DNA of 64,000 nt from Sitta carolinensis (GCA_032173965.1 CM063287.1:9553859-9617858), one strand, 5' to 3'; positions 12,015 through 23,990 are shown, numbered from the stretch's first letter. Numbers and translations are program-made. Notes: generated by a model from the letters alone, not told the origin.

Positions 12015-15000
12015 TTAGTCACCATCTTTCTAATGACTGTAAAATTAAAATTAGATTACTGAGAATGGCATTGGTAAATAGCATTTTTACTTGGAGCTCT
12101 CCAGACATCAACATATATGACTTAACCCAGTTTCTTCTGAAATAAATAATCTTTTCTCCAGAAGCATATACGTTGTATTTTAAGGCTTTCAAAGTATTTA
12201 AATCTTTGAATATTTACTGAATGCTAAACAAATCCTGACCGCAAGGGTTGCTTAAAATGTGAAGACTGATAAAGACAGCAAAATAATATGGCATTAATAG
12301 GAGACCACACTGTCAAAGACAGCTAGATCAGACTGGAACACAAAGCCTTCACAGAAACAAAACTACCTTTTGCTTTTACATATATTAACATACATACCTA
12401 TTTATATTTATAACTGCTAATCTCCACACACCGATGAGCTCCTTCAAAAGGACACTCTTCCCCGTCAGTGCACGGCAGTGTCTGCCAGTTGCACATGGAG
12501 CCATCCGGGCAGCTCCTCCATCAGCAGGAGACAAGCTCCTACATCAGAGCTGCTTGGCTTCTAGAAAAAGTCTTTTCAGAAGGACTAATTAAATCCAGAG
12601 TAAAAATACACTAGGTCATCCTATTACCAAAAAAAATGGCAAATTTATGATGTAAACCACAAATTAATGCAAATAATTCAGCTGGATGCTTCAAATCTGC
12701 TCAATATCTTTTATTTGAGTATTTACCTTGAGAAATGATATCCACCAGTAGCTTTTTTCAGGATCGACACCTAAGTCAGTATCCTACATTTTGTAAACTC
12801 TAGCACCTTCTTTAATATAGATGAGCATTAACGCAAAATTCTGTGTTGTGCTCTGTCTAGGGTAGGGCTATATGGTAAAAACACACATTTCACTAGAGCA
12901 GAAATTTCAAGTTTACTAACTTACCGCTAAAGCTAGCTGGGAAGTAGCAGGAAAAGCTCAGTCTTTCTCTCCCAGGAAAAAAAATCTACAATCACAACCC
13001 CAAAAAAAGACAATGTCTGACCCATTCCCTTTTCTGCGCTGTGATCTAGGCATTCACCTTCAAGAGAGCAAGATCAGGTCAAGGACTTGAACCTGTATTT
13101 CACCTGTCATGGAGAAGTATTCTGTTTTCTGCTAATTCTGGGCTTTTTTTCCTGTACCAGATAAGGTTCCTTCTGAACCTGAAAAGGCTTTCACAATAAA
13201 AGCCTTGTCAAGACACAAAAACAGTCTGTATTGAAAATGCAACCTTTTTTTCAAGGAAAATTCAGTTTTACTAAAAGCAAACAAAACAAGAATCCAAGTT
13301 AATTTTAGATGCTGCTTTTCACAAACAGCCCACACAGTGGATATTTTCTCCTGATAAGCATCAGGTATTAACCTCTCCCTGTATCTTCAGAGATAATTGG
13401 AGCCAACTCCTTTGGAAACAAAATGAAATGTGGACATCTGTTCATTGTAAACATTTAAAGAACATTTTGGATGCCAAATTACACTGCAAATTATATTTTT
13501 TATTCCATTATGGAACAAAAGTAAACATTTTAGATAAGGAAGAAAGGGAAGCCTAAATGAGACAGACCAGACAGCCCGTGAAAAGCTATTTGTGATTAAG
13601 ACATTCATCTGGAAGACTGGAAACAGAGGATTCAAATCTTGCTGTCAGAGAGGGAGTAAAGGCCACATATAGTGACAGTGTGGGGAAGAATCACAGCAAG
13701 AGCACGTGGCAAATATTGAGTGGTAGCAAAGACTAGCAGAGAGAGAAGACTCACTAATAGAAATATAATTCAGATGCTGAAGGAAAAAAAAAAAAACCTA
13801 AAGAATGGGGAAGGACATAAAGTAGAGATGTTAGGATAGAAGGTAAAAGATCAAAAAAACAAACTGGTATCTTAGCAGCATATGTAAAACACTCAAATCT
13901 CCTCTTGCTAGCTCAGCTGAGGTGTTAAAGTGGTTGGGGAAGACAAGGTCAAAGAGCAGAATTACTTGCAGGAAGGCCATGGGCAATGACAGGCAGGGCT
14001 TTGGCTGTTACTTGTTCCATGTTTCAGTACTGTTTCCTTTGTGTGACCATCCAGAGCTGGGTTGTCAAAGCTCTTGCTCAGGCTGTGTGCAGAAGTCACA
14101 AGAGAAACTTTATGTTTCCCAGGCCCCATACTAAATTGTGACTGTTGATGGCAGCAAACAGTTGTACTTTTTCTCGGCAGCAAACAGGCACTTGCAGTGA
14201 GAGCAAGAGTCCTGAGTGTAGGGTGCTCTCTGGAAAAGCTGGAAGTAAATCTGGTCCTCCAAACACAGTCTCATCAAGAACTGCCTCTTAGAGTCTGCTC
14301 TTTGGTTTGCTTCTGGGACAACACTGATCTGTTTTTTCTTTAAGAAATTCCATCCATGAGCAAATTTATCACTGAAGAAAAGGAATACATATACTCATGG
14401 CTGTCAATTGTGACTCCCTAATGGTCGATACAAAACCCACTAGAAAGCAGTAGCCATGCACAGCATAAAAGTTACGTGAGGAAAATGCAATCTTGAAGGA
14501 TTCATTAACAAAAGTTTACCAGTCCCAGTGAGATCAAGATCCTATCATTTGATATTTCTGATCCAGGAAATAACAGTTACATAGATTGCTGGGTTTGCAC
14601 AGTAAAGTTTAACCAGAAGTGACTGTTCCCCGTTGCTAAATATAAGTGTTTTATGTTAGGCCTAAGAAATGAGACTGGAAATGCCTTCAGGAGTCTCAGT
14701 ACTATTTTTATTCTTAGCAAAAGATTATAACTTTGATGTAGTAATCAAACCTATAGTAATACTGATCCATAATATTTTCAGTAAGACTTCCATTCTCATA
14801 GGCAGGTATGTACATACACACATTGCCCTCACAGAATCTGGTCTTCACAACAACACAGAGCACTCACTTCATTAATTTTGAATTATGCTTATTCCTGGTT
14901 TTCCCTCATGAACAGAGATTGTTCAAATTAGCTGAATCAACACCGCCGGTAGAAGCTCCAAGAGAAATGAAAATTCTAATAACAATAATTGCATTAATAA

Positions 15001-15649
15001 GTATCCTTGTAGTGGAGTAAGGACTTAATGCAAAGAGTGGAGATCAGCTAAGAGCACAGAGGCTCTTTGGAGGTATTCTGTTTGGAAGATGATTAGCACG
15101 CTCCGCAGAAATCCTCCAGGAAGGAACTTTAGCTCTCACAGATGAACCTTAATGGTTTTACTCTCAAGACAGTGAGCATGTGATGGACTGATCCTGAGCT
15201 TTGTACTTGTGCAGTGCAGAATTAGTCTTCCTGCTGTTCAGTACTTGCAGTCATGAAACTGTACTCTGGACAGGACAGATCACAATATGAGGAACCTCAC
15301 AGCTCCCACACTACTTCATTTTTTACTAGAATCATTTAATGCAGAACCACTCCTAGGAGATGGCAAAAGATTCAGTTTGGACTTAGATTTAACACAGACA
15401 CATTCAAAGGCATAGGACTAACTGCCAATAAGAGAGATCCATATCTTTTCTCCATGTGTCTTTACTAGATCCTGCAACAGGCTATGACATCTTAAAGAAA
15501 CCTATACCGTGCCATCTCAACCAACCATGAAGAACTCAACATCAGAAGTGTGATGTAAAGTGAAATAGTATTGCTAAAGTGAGATCCTCTTGGACAACAG
15601 AGTAGCTAATTTACAAAGACAAGAACTCAACAAAATAAATACTTTTCAG
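12015..15649. other. AT-rich sequence, no gene recognised
   Basis: No repeat family is seen. A 13-A run lies at 13784-13796. A pyrimidine tract ending in AG at 14915 precedes a 35-codon open segment (14916-15020) whose translation ends in a hydrophobic stretch (MKILITIIALISILVVE) and a stop. It could be a small terminal exon or chance, and I have no family match. Other frames look random. Confidence 0.5.
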
Positions 15650-15904
15650 CTAAGTTACAGTCATGTTTTGGGCAATTTTCCTATATGTCATCTCATGATG
15701 GCCCATCTTTCCTTTCATTTTTATCCCTGAGCGTGAAGAACTACGGTCACTGCACTGCTGAATATTCCTCTTAGGATGTCTGAAAATGTGATCTGACAAG
15801 TCAGTGATTGACTGCACCTTATCCATCCAGGCAAAATCAGAGAAGTCCTTTGAAAAAACCGCGGGAGATGCCAACAGGAACATGTTGTCAGCAGAAGAGT
15901 ACAC
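15650..15904 (-). other. Protein-like open frame, possible exon or exon relic
   Basis: About 84 codons are open on the minus strand and end in TAG. The translation has the mixed composition of a real protein (segments FSKDFSDFAWMDKVQSITD, HIFRHPKRNIQQCSDRSS and KMGHHEMTYRKIAQ) rather than the Lys/Asn/Ile/Phe bias of random AT-rich frames. I recognise no domain. An in-frame TGA lies just before the open stretch and no AG with a good pyrimidine tract precedes it, except an internal tttttcaaag at about codon 19. If it is real, the exon would start there or the copy is broken. It is on the same strand as the broken frame at 20453-21062, about 4.5 kb away, so both could be remnants of one gene. 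Confidence 0.22.
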
Positions 15905-15939
15905 AAGTCAGAAAAGTTAGTTACTTGGGGTAACAGGCA

Positions 15940-16330
15940 AAATTAGAGGCTTACAGGGTGTCACAGGACATAGACTTCAACTACACTTGTACTTGTGCTT
16001 TTCCAGACACAAAATGGCCAACAGCAGATTCAGGAAATCATAACGTGCTTGTAAGAGGGCTAGGAGGAGCTGCTGCTGCAGAGGCTCATCACCTCGGGAG
16101 GTGCTTGCTTGGGAGGGCAGCAGTGCCTGTGTGGAGGCCCTGGGATGGTCCCGTGGTGGCAGCAGGATTCCTGGCCGCGGTCCTTGGTCACACTGTGACC
16201 TCCGTGCTCAGCCGCCTGCCGCGGCTCCACCAGATGGCAAACTCCCCTAGAACACAACCCCGAATTCACTACACAAAGACCTGGAAATTCTTTGACTAGA
16301 CACAAGTCCCACCTTTCACAGGTGAATGGC
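15940..16330. other. GC- and CpG-rich patch
   Basis: GC content rises sharply, peaking at about 16050-16240, with clustered CpGs (tggccgcggtcc, agccgcctgccgcggc). It contains a perfect inverted repeat ggtcaca-c-tgtgacc (about 16185-16200). Frames are open on both strands (plus 15958-16299, minus 16332-16060), but neither translation looks like a known protein. It might be a short CpG-island-like regulatory element, an exon or an old repeat. Confidence 0.35.
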
Positions 16331-16594
16331 ACTTTGGAAAGGTGGCCTCCAAACTCCTCTGCACGAGGTGGCTTTCATTTCCTTTTTGATTTATAGCAAC
16401 CATGGCTTACAGAAAGACATGCTGATGAAAACTTCTTGTTGGCTGGGATTTTTATTGCTAGAGTCCCATTTACTTTTTTCCTTAGGATTTGTACTGTCTC
16501 CATATAAAATGAATTGTTCAATTTCATTATTATCATTCCACATATATACAATTTTTAAAGAAGAAGGAAATGAGTGCTTTTGAGGTTTGTTTAG

Positions 16595-16785
16595 AGTTTT
16601 TTTCCCTGCTGTCAAAGATACTGCATTTGCCTTATACCAGCTGCTTTGTAAAAATGCTTACAGAGATGCAACCTGCACAAGCTGAATTACAGAAGGCCCT
16701 CTATGGCCTGAAAGACATGACAAAACCAGATATAATTGAACACTTCAAATTAAAAGATTTGAAAATAAAAAACAGTGTTGAATAA
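16595..16785 (+). other. Possible terminal exon with downstream poly(A) signals
   Basis: A pyrimidine-rich stretch (agtttttttccctgctgtc) ends in AAAG at about 16617. After it, about 55 codons stay open to a TAA at 16783-16785. The C-terminal part reads QAELQKALYGLKDMTKPDI then IEHFKLKDLKIKNSVE, which is helical, charged and protein-like. AATAAA hexamers follow at 16912-16917 and 16959-16964, a plausible 3' UTR length. The frame also stays open upstream of the putative acceptor. I recognise no protein family and cannot link it to other exons, so it may be chance. Confidence 0.2.
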
Positions 16786-16911
16786 CCAGATGCCAATACA
16801 TTCTTGTCTTCCAGAAGAAGAGATGAACAGAGAAGAATAAGGAACTAATGCTCCTTTAAAACTAATAGAAGTATTTTGGTCAAATTCAGCTTCAATTCTT
16901 CTGTTTTTCCA

Positions 16912-16964
16912 AATAAACCTGTAAGACTTTATTTCAACATTATTTTAGCTAATTCCTAAATAAA
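16912..16964 (+). promoter_or_regulatory. Two AATAAA polyadenylation hexamers
   Basis: AATAAA occurs at 16912-16917 and 16959-16964, about 130 and 175 bp after the stop codon of the candidate terminal exon. AATAAA is common by chance in AT-rich DNA, so these support that exon only weakly. Confidence 0.25.
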
Positions 16965-18772
16965 GATCTATATGAATTTAGAAAAGGCTGACATGTAATT
17001 TAAAAACTGAAATATTAAATGGAAATAAACTGCAACCACCCTACTAATATTTCCAGAAAGAAAGCCAGAAGGTGTGGGGAGTAGTTGTGCAAACCCCCTG
17101 CTGTTTGTTTGTTTGGTTTTTTTCCTAAAATGACTGGTAATTCAAAGAAAGTAGGGGAAAAACACCTCTGTTATTGGACAAAATGTAATGAAAGCAATTA
17201 AGCTTAACATTTGGCAACAGCTCTCATACAAATGCACATATTTTTTCCGCTTTGACTTGAGAAGAGAAACACAAATTTAGAAGACGAATGAACTCACAAT
17301 ACTCTCCAAACCCCCATTAGAAAAATGAGAATTCCAAATATCCTTGTGATTTCAAAAATCTGTTTTTCAGTAGTGACAATGAAATGAAGAAATAAAAAAA
17401 AATTACTCAAAAACATCTATACTGCAAATTCTGTACAAGTCACTGTTAGCTTATCCATAGAATCAGATGTTATTAGGTATTTCCTACAAATTAAAATTTT
17501 GCTTTTGGGATTGTAAGAAATAACATTATCAAAACTAGGTAGTGATTTTATTTGCCCATGGCATTAATGGCAAATTTGTAACCTCAATCTCTCTTTGACT
17601 TTAATGTTTCAGGCCATTCTGATAAGGAACACATTCCTGCTTCCAGTTCAGCAGTGAACACTTTTACTGAAGCTGTGTTCATGTCTCACTTATGGTTTGG
17701 AATATTTCATTCCAGTTCTGCAGAATGAAACCTAAGTTCTTACTTTCTTAGGAAAAGAAAACAAAACCGCAACAAAACAAATCAAGAAGTTCCTTACTAT
17801 TCACAGACAGTCAAATTTTACAGCTTCCATACAACTCAAATTTGAAAATACATCATCTTCTATTGATCATATCCCAAGGTCTTTACACACCTGATCGAAG
17901 AGGAGGGAAAACATGTCCCTCGTTGCCCCAGGGATTTATTTTCTTTCTTATTTTACCTTGCTGTTGTTTCATACTCCTCAGCCTGTCTCTCATTTGAGAC
18001 ATCTTTTCTCACCTACAGTTAAACTCATTGAAACTTCTGGAGAGACTGTGTTGCCTTTCTTCTTCATTACTATTTCAATTAAGGCAATTACTTCCTTTCA
18101 ATCCATTAATGCATCAGGACTAATCTAGGTTAATTTGTGATGCATTTGAACTGAAGTAACTCTGGTTATACACCTTTATAGAGATACTGCAGTTGAGAGA
18201 AATGTCAGATCCACTTGATGGAGGCTAACAGATCTTCCACTGACTTGGCATTTTCAGGGACTTCCCTTGACTGCAGTCACCACATCTTTAGCTCTTAAAA
18301 CCTAATTTTACAAGCCAATAAAATATCACCTTTTGATTATTTCATTTTTTTAGAAGCTTAACATCCTAGAGCAACATTAATATTTTTTGTGAACACACAG
18401 GTGGTGTGGCAGTCTGCCATTAATTTGACAAGTGTAAAATGACAGCCGCTACAGAAGAAGCTTGGTCTATAACCTCTACCTTCATATGCTTTTTCAGAAT
18501 AAAAAAGGTCTTAAATAATTAATGCAGAGAAGCTTAAACCCTTTTTCTTTTAAGACTAAGTTAAGCCACAAAATTTAGACTTAGATCTAGATTTCAAAAG
18601 TTCTTTCTGGGATTAAATAAGTTGCTTGTTAAATCTGCTTATGAAGGTCTCGTCCTCCACAAAACTCAGATATCCACCCCTGGGTGGTCTCCTACTCCTA
18701 ACCGCCCCTATTGCCATGTGACCGTTGAAGTCTTTCCAACAGCAAAATCTTCTTTTCACCTATGCCTTCTAG
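16965..18772. other. AT-rich sequence, no gene recognised
   Basis: No exon, RNA gene or repeat family is recognised. There are short A/T runs and a GTTT-rich stretch near 17103-17125. Confidence 0.55.
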
Positions 18773-18829
18773 AGATCAAAAGAGGAGAAGAAAAGCAAAT
18801 TCAGAAGGAACTTGAACAAATTCAGAAAG
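18773..18829 (+). other. Possible 57-bp coiled-coil exon
   Basis: A long pyrimidine tract (cttcttttcacctatgcctt) ends in CTAG at 18772. It is followed by 57 bp and then a donor-like AAAG|GTTAAGT at 18830. One frame reads EIKRGEEKQIQKELEQIQK, a charged helix of coiled-coil character, and a second frame is also open. The length is a multiple of three. Such sites arise by chance, and no neighbouring exon can be linked. Confidence 0.18.
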
Positions 18830-20276
18830 GTTAAGTAGAATTGACAATTATTCAGGCCCTAGACAATTGGTCATTCAGTAAGGGACACAAGTTTCATTTG
18901 AAGTATTCAAGTTATTTGAAAATGTATTTTAGACATATTTCACAAAGGTGGTGCTCTTTATCCTGTATTTAATAAGAGTCACTTTGCAAAACACTTTTGT
19001 GGTGTCCAGGGCAGTAGCACAGACTTCAAAGTCAGCTCTGCTTAAAGCAGGAGGCTGAACTTCCTGAGCTCTTCAGATTTCTGTTTCAACACAAATTATC
19101 CTATGATCTTATCATCTTACATATACAAAACTAGATAGAGGGAATAAAAAAATAAAATCAAATAAATCAAATGCATAAGATTTTTGATGATTTTCTTGGG
19201 GAGCTTTTTTTTTTTTTTTGGAGGATATTAGAGTGGATCTTGGGGCTTTGAATACGTTTTTGGAAAGTCAGTTTTTCATTTGTAACCTAGCTATAGCTGT
19301 TTTTTCTGATCTACAGTCCCAGTCTTCCAGAAGAGGGAGTTTGATCCTTTCCTAAGAATAAGCAACTGCAGGTTCCAGATATGATACCTGCAGGTTTCTC
19401 TTTGATGAGATTCAAAGAGAAACATGTGTGCTGTGTTGTCACAGGTTAAAGTGTTATAAGACCACAGGCTATAGCTCGCTCAGTAGGAAGACTCTTGGCA
19501 TTTGAAAAAGCCAGTTTAACAAACCTGAACCATAACAACATGGAAACCAAGAGAACAAAAAAATCAAAGATAGAATGAAGCATTTTAACAAAGCACAAAA
19601 TTGACACATTTTAGCATAAGTTTTGTCTGGAAGCTGAAAAGTCTCAAAATCCTCAGAGCAGGGATGCTAAACAAACCCTGTTTCCAGTGGCTGGCTCACA
19701 CAGATTACAAGTGGCTTGTGAGTGAAGTATGATCAGATTACAGGAGAAATTACATAATGGGGTTGACTGCAACAGCAGGAGCATGGCCTGGTGACCTATA
19801 CACCTTCCAGCCCACTTTTATTCTTCTAGGAAATAATGCATTTATTCTGCAAAAGGATTGGATGACATCTCAAATATCTGACATGGGATCCCTCTTTACT
19901 CAAGCTTCTGAGTCAAATGGGACAACTTGAATGTTAATATGATAAGTACAAAATGAATACTGAACATTATAAAATTGAAATATACATTTTGCATATTAAA
20001 GAAGTGTTTAATGATAAGAACAATATACTTGTAGGTGAAATGGAGCAATTTGGTAAAATGAGGTAATGTGATAAACTCATTTTCAATGCCTTGTTCCCCA
20101 CTTTGGAATATGCCCACAGAACAGCCAAAGCTTTATAGGTTTTACTTTGCTTCAGAATAAAAGCAGGTTAAAGAAATACCTGCAGCCTACATACAGCTTA
20201 CCTTTCAGGACTAAATGGGCCAGGCAGGTCTACTCCAGAACACTACAAAGGATAGTACAGGAGTATATTTCTAAAA
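18830..20276. other. AT-rich sequence, no gene recognised
   Basis: It contains a 15-T run at 19205-19219 and the perfect hairpin listed separately. No repeat family or exon is recognised. Confidence 0.5.
19394..19423. repeat. Perfect 12-bp inverted repeat, 6-nt loop
   Basis: The arms gtttctctttga (19394-19405) and tcaaagagaaac (19412-19423) are exact reverse complements around the loop tgagat. The motif ctgcaggtt also occurs twice just upstream. No associated gene is seen. Confidence 0.8.
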
Positions 20277-20282
20277 TTTATT
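20277..20282 (-). promoter_or_regulatory. AATAAA signal beyond the minus-strand frame
   Basis: On the minus strand an AATAAA hexamer lies about 170 bp after the final stop of the broken frame at 20453-21062, where a 3' UTR signal would be expected. The hexamer is frequent by chance in AT-rich DNA. Confidence 0.25.
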
Positions 20283-20452
20283 TCATAACTAAGTTCCCAA
20301 TCCCATACACACATAGGGCTATAGAAAAATTTCTTGCACATAAAGTTGTATTAAGGTTGTACTGAAAATGCTGAAAATACAAGTGTTCTACCACTGCCAT
20401 TAGCTGTATCTATAGAGGAGTTAGCCCAGACAAAGAAAGCTCAAGTAACATC

Positions 20453-21062
20453 CTAAATATACTCCTGTCCTTTCCTTCCAGCATGTGACTGCTGGTTCTG
20501 TTCTTTTTGTCCCATTATTATTTCATCCATATAATGGAGAAGATGACTGAGAGAGTGTTCAGGGACTCCTCCTGCACAGTTAGCAGAGCTGACAGATCTC
20601 CTCCTCTTGACAGACTGTGAGCCTGGGTGGCTTTGCCATGCATCCTTTTCCCTTACTAGTGACATCATTAATTTTGTTAGGTTCTCACGTGTTTGAGGCT
20701 CCCATGGTTTAGGCAAGTTTCTCTCATATTCCAAGACTACCAAACTTCTCAAACTACTTGTGTTTGCACTGGTTTGGATTCTTTTTTTAACAACTTTCTC
20801 TTATAGCCAGAAACCCTTCTTAAGAGCAGAGGTATTAAGGGAATTTGAAGCTGTTATACCTGTGATGCTAAAAGGTCCAGTCAAAGAGCCTGTGCCTGGA
20901 GTGTTTTGACATTGGTATGAGTGTGTAGTACATATTTTTTTTAGGACTTTAATCCTATCTTTAAACTGAAGGAAGGTAGCAGGTGGCAAATATGACTGCA
21001 AGAAGCTGCGGATGCCAATTCAGGAACTCTGAAACACCATCAGATAGTTTCAAGCATGTTTC
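20453..21062 (-). pseudogene. Broken terminal exon of an unidentified gene (candidate)
   Basis: On the minus strand an intron-like tract ending in ttctgttttcag precedes an open segment starting at 21062. It reads KLSDGVSEFLNWHPQLLAVI and continues to YLPS near 20967. A one-base shift then leads into a second open segment (FKDRIKVLKKICTTHSYQC) that runs to an in-frame TAA at 20803-20801. The same frame then continues for 115 codons (LPKPWEPQTRENLTKLMMS, then SVKRRRSVSSANCAGG, then LSHLLHYMDEIIMGQKE) to TAG at 20455-20453. An AATAAA follows at 20282-20277. The pattern fits the last exon of a gene inactivated by one frameshift and one stop, and the upstream acceptor argues against a processed copy. 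I do not recognise the protein. A run of roughly 200 codons with two breaks could still arise by chance somewhere in 64 kb. Confidence 0.3.
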
Positions 21063-23640
21063 CTGAAAACAGAATCTTAAATACCTTAACCAGTTAGTTA
21101 AATTAAACTACATGTGCATGATTGAACATGCATAAATCCATATTAACTATCACATAATTTGTATTAATGTCTGTGATGCAAAGTCAAGACCTGCCTAACA
21201 TAGATCTAGAATGAGGTAAGAACCTTGTGTTAAAAATATTGCAGAGCCATAACACACCATTTTTCACTATGCAAATAATATGCAGATAATAGCTAAGCTG
21301 AACAAGCCTGGTTTGTTAGCAGGCTATTTTAAAAAACAACATAAGAAAACAAGGACCAAAAAAATCAAATGCTTTGGCCCAGGTACATAAGTAACAATTT
21401 TATATCAAAATCTTTGCTATTTACCAAGTGACTGTGGTGGAGATTCACTTCTCAATCATGACAAGAGTATAGTCTAAAAATACAACCTGTGGTACCACAG
21501 GCAAGGTAAGACAAAATCATTGCTTCAGTATTTCATGCACGCAAACTTAAAATAAACTACAGGTTAACAGATGTGTCAGCAGCAGCACATTCACTACCGG
21601 GAACACCCTAAGCAATCCCATAAAACTCAAATGAGCTGGACTTGTTCACAGAGCTTGACTGACACCAGCCAGTGCTGGCTATAAGCAGCCCAGAACAAAG
21701 AGCCCTCATCTCGTTTTTTAGCTTTTGGAAATATAGCATTGCATTTAAAAAATTGCTTCTTTCTGCAGCTACCTCCAAATTCACCCTTCAGCCATTCTTT
21801 TTCTAATCCAAACACATTCAACCACAAGCCTAAATTTGGCAGTGCAAACCCAGAGCCTTTGAAGATGATAATACTGTGCTTGACTACTGTGTCAAATACT
21901 TTTTACGCTCCTCAGGTTATGCAAATAACAAACATTCCTGCCACTGAGTGCTACTTATCAGCATGGTATTATTTTTTTCTCTCTCCAGAAGGAAGATAAC
22001 TACATTACTGATTTAACTCCTGAACAAAATGTTGTCATTGTCCAGCTGCAGCAGAAAGTTCAATTATCTTCCTTCCAGGCTCAACATGCTTAGAACAAGT
22101 GCATGTGCACACACATACATAGAGATATATCACATTATGCCAACACACACAAATGGACCTGAAGTGGACCTGTCTTCTCCTCTTCTGAAAACAGATGAGG
22201 CTCAAATATAAGTTAAATTTCAAAAGTGACTAGAAATATATCTAACCCATGCTAACCTTCTTCATTCATACCAAAACAGAGGTTCCTCTTGGGCCACAGG
22301 TGTGTCCATGACAATGACAAGGGGATCCATGACAACATCAAGCCAAAGCCTCCTCTCCTTACATACTCTAAATAATATAATTTTGAAGAGACATCAACAA
22401 AGAAAAATTTTTTGTTTTCAGAAGGTGAAAAGAGGGTGTTTCAGCAGAACTTAGCTCACTGAGCAGGATTAGGTGGCTGAAAAACGCTCTGGATACAAAA
22501 CAACCAGAACCCAACTGGAGTAAGCATCTCCTAAAAAAGAGAAGTCTGTGCAACCAACACAAAGAAAGAAACAGCAATACTGTCTGCACCAAATAAATGC
22601 TATGGGGCTTTTGGTCTTGTTAGGTACAGTTTTATCCGGAAGCCTCTTTGGGGTGTTGTGTTGTATCTGCATGGATTCAACCTCTACTCTTCAGAAAGTA
22701 AAGCCAGAGTCCCCTGTGAAAACCAGGTCGGACAGGTCCTGTTAACAACTGCCCTTCCCCTTTATTTTTAAGATACAAACTACCTTTTCTTTGACATATA
22801 CACAGATTCTATACCGACACATGCACATAAAATTTGTTTGAGGTAAAATCTGCCTGTTCACTACACACTCTGCACTTTACCATTAAAGGTCAAGCTAAGG
22901 AGAAAATAAACCAAACACAAAGCACACTGTAATGGGAGCTCCACAACACAGAGAGCTACAAAGCAACAGGTGCCTTTGGAAACAGGTTTTCACATGGAAA
23001 AGCACAAGAAAATAAATTTTAAAGCACAAAGACTAGAAAAACAAGAATTGTTACTTAAAAAACAAAACAATTCAAATATAATTCTAAAGAGCACCCAAAA
23101 CCAGAAGACTTAATATGCTACAGTTTCCAAGTATATGAACCAAACCAAGAGATTGGATATGACCCTTTGTTGTATGTCACTTCATTTCAAAATGTAAGAA
23201 ACATAATTAAGTGGATTCACCTTCAAAAAATTAATCTTATAAAATATTTTTGACATTGTTTTATTAGTCAAGAGAATTTAGAAAGGGAAACAGTGGAGTA
23301 AGAAAAGATATATGCAGATGTTATTTTGACATGTACTGGCCAGTGTAATAGAAAGTTACTTTGTCTCCACATTACTACCCGAAAGTACAGCTTTATTACT
23401 TATTATTTAGGCAAACAGACAACAAATCACTTGTCAAAGTCAAAATCATTAACTTTCATGTAAACTGATACAGAGATTAAGGAGATTATAATCTCTTCAG
23501 GGCTGCACAATGTGCATTTTGAAGGAACCACTTTGCACTCTACACTGGGTTTCCTTTTAGATCACGTAAGAGTCAAAAGTGGAGAAAAACAAATGTTTTG
23601 ACTCTAAGCATGGACAGTATTATTCTAAACCACAAGGCAT
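21063..23640. other. AT-rich sequence, no gene recognised
   Basis: Nothing recognised beyond short A/T runs and a brief CA-rich stretch (acacacatacatag near 22110). No further minus-strand exon that could be joined to the broken frame at 20453-21062 was seen. Confidence 0.5.
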
Positions 23641-23990
23641 CACGTCCCCTGATAGACTGCCCTGCTGGAGCAGCACATGCTTTACAAGAGCAGAGGCAGG
23701 GTGGTGTGGTTTTATCCCACCAGCGAGCGTGTCGCTGTTCAGAACGCGCGGCTGCCGCAGCCGTGGCACGGGCTGGGCTGTCTGACTACAGGCAAAGGGT
23801 CATCCCACATGGCAAGAGCTGCCTCCAGCACGGATTGAAAGGAGAAGAAAAACATTTGACGTACTTGGATCTGACAAGATTGAGTCGGTTTTCGGCAAAA
23901 ATTGGTCACAGCGTACTCCTTGGTAGCCCTCTTTGCACCTGAGAAAAAGGGGATAAATGACAAACATACGCATGCGGTAGTAAAAGGTTA
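23641..23990. other. CpG-dense patch
   Basis: I count 17 CpG dinucleotides in about 350 bp, including aacgcgcggctgccgc at 23743, far above the surrounding DNA. Both strands carry short open frames without family matches. It may be an unmethylated regulatory element or first exon, or the remains of a GC-rich insertion. No TSS signal is certain. A ggataaatga TATA-like stretch lies at 23950. Confidence 0.4.
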
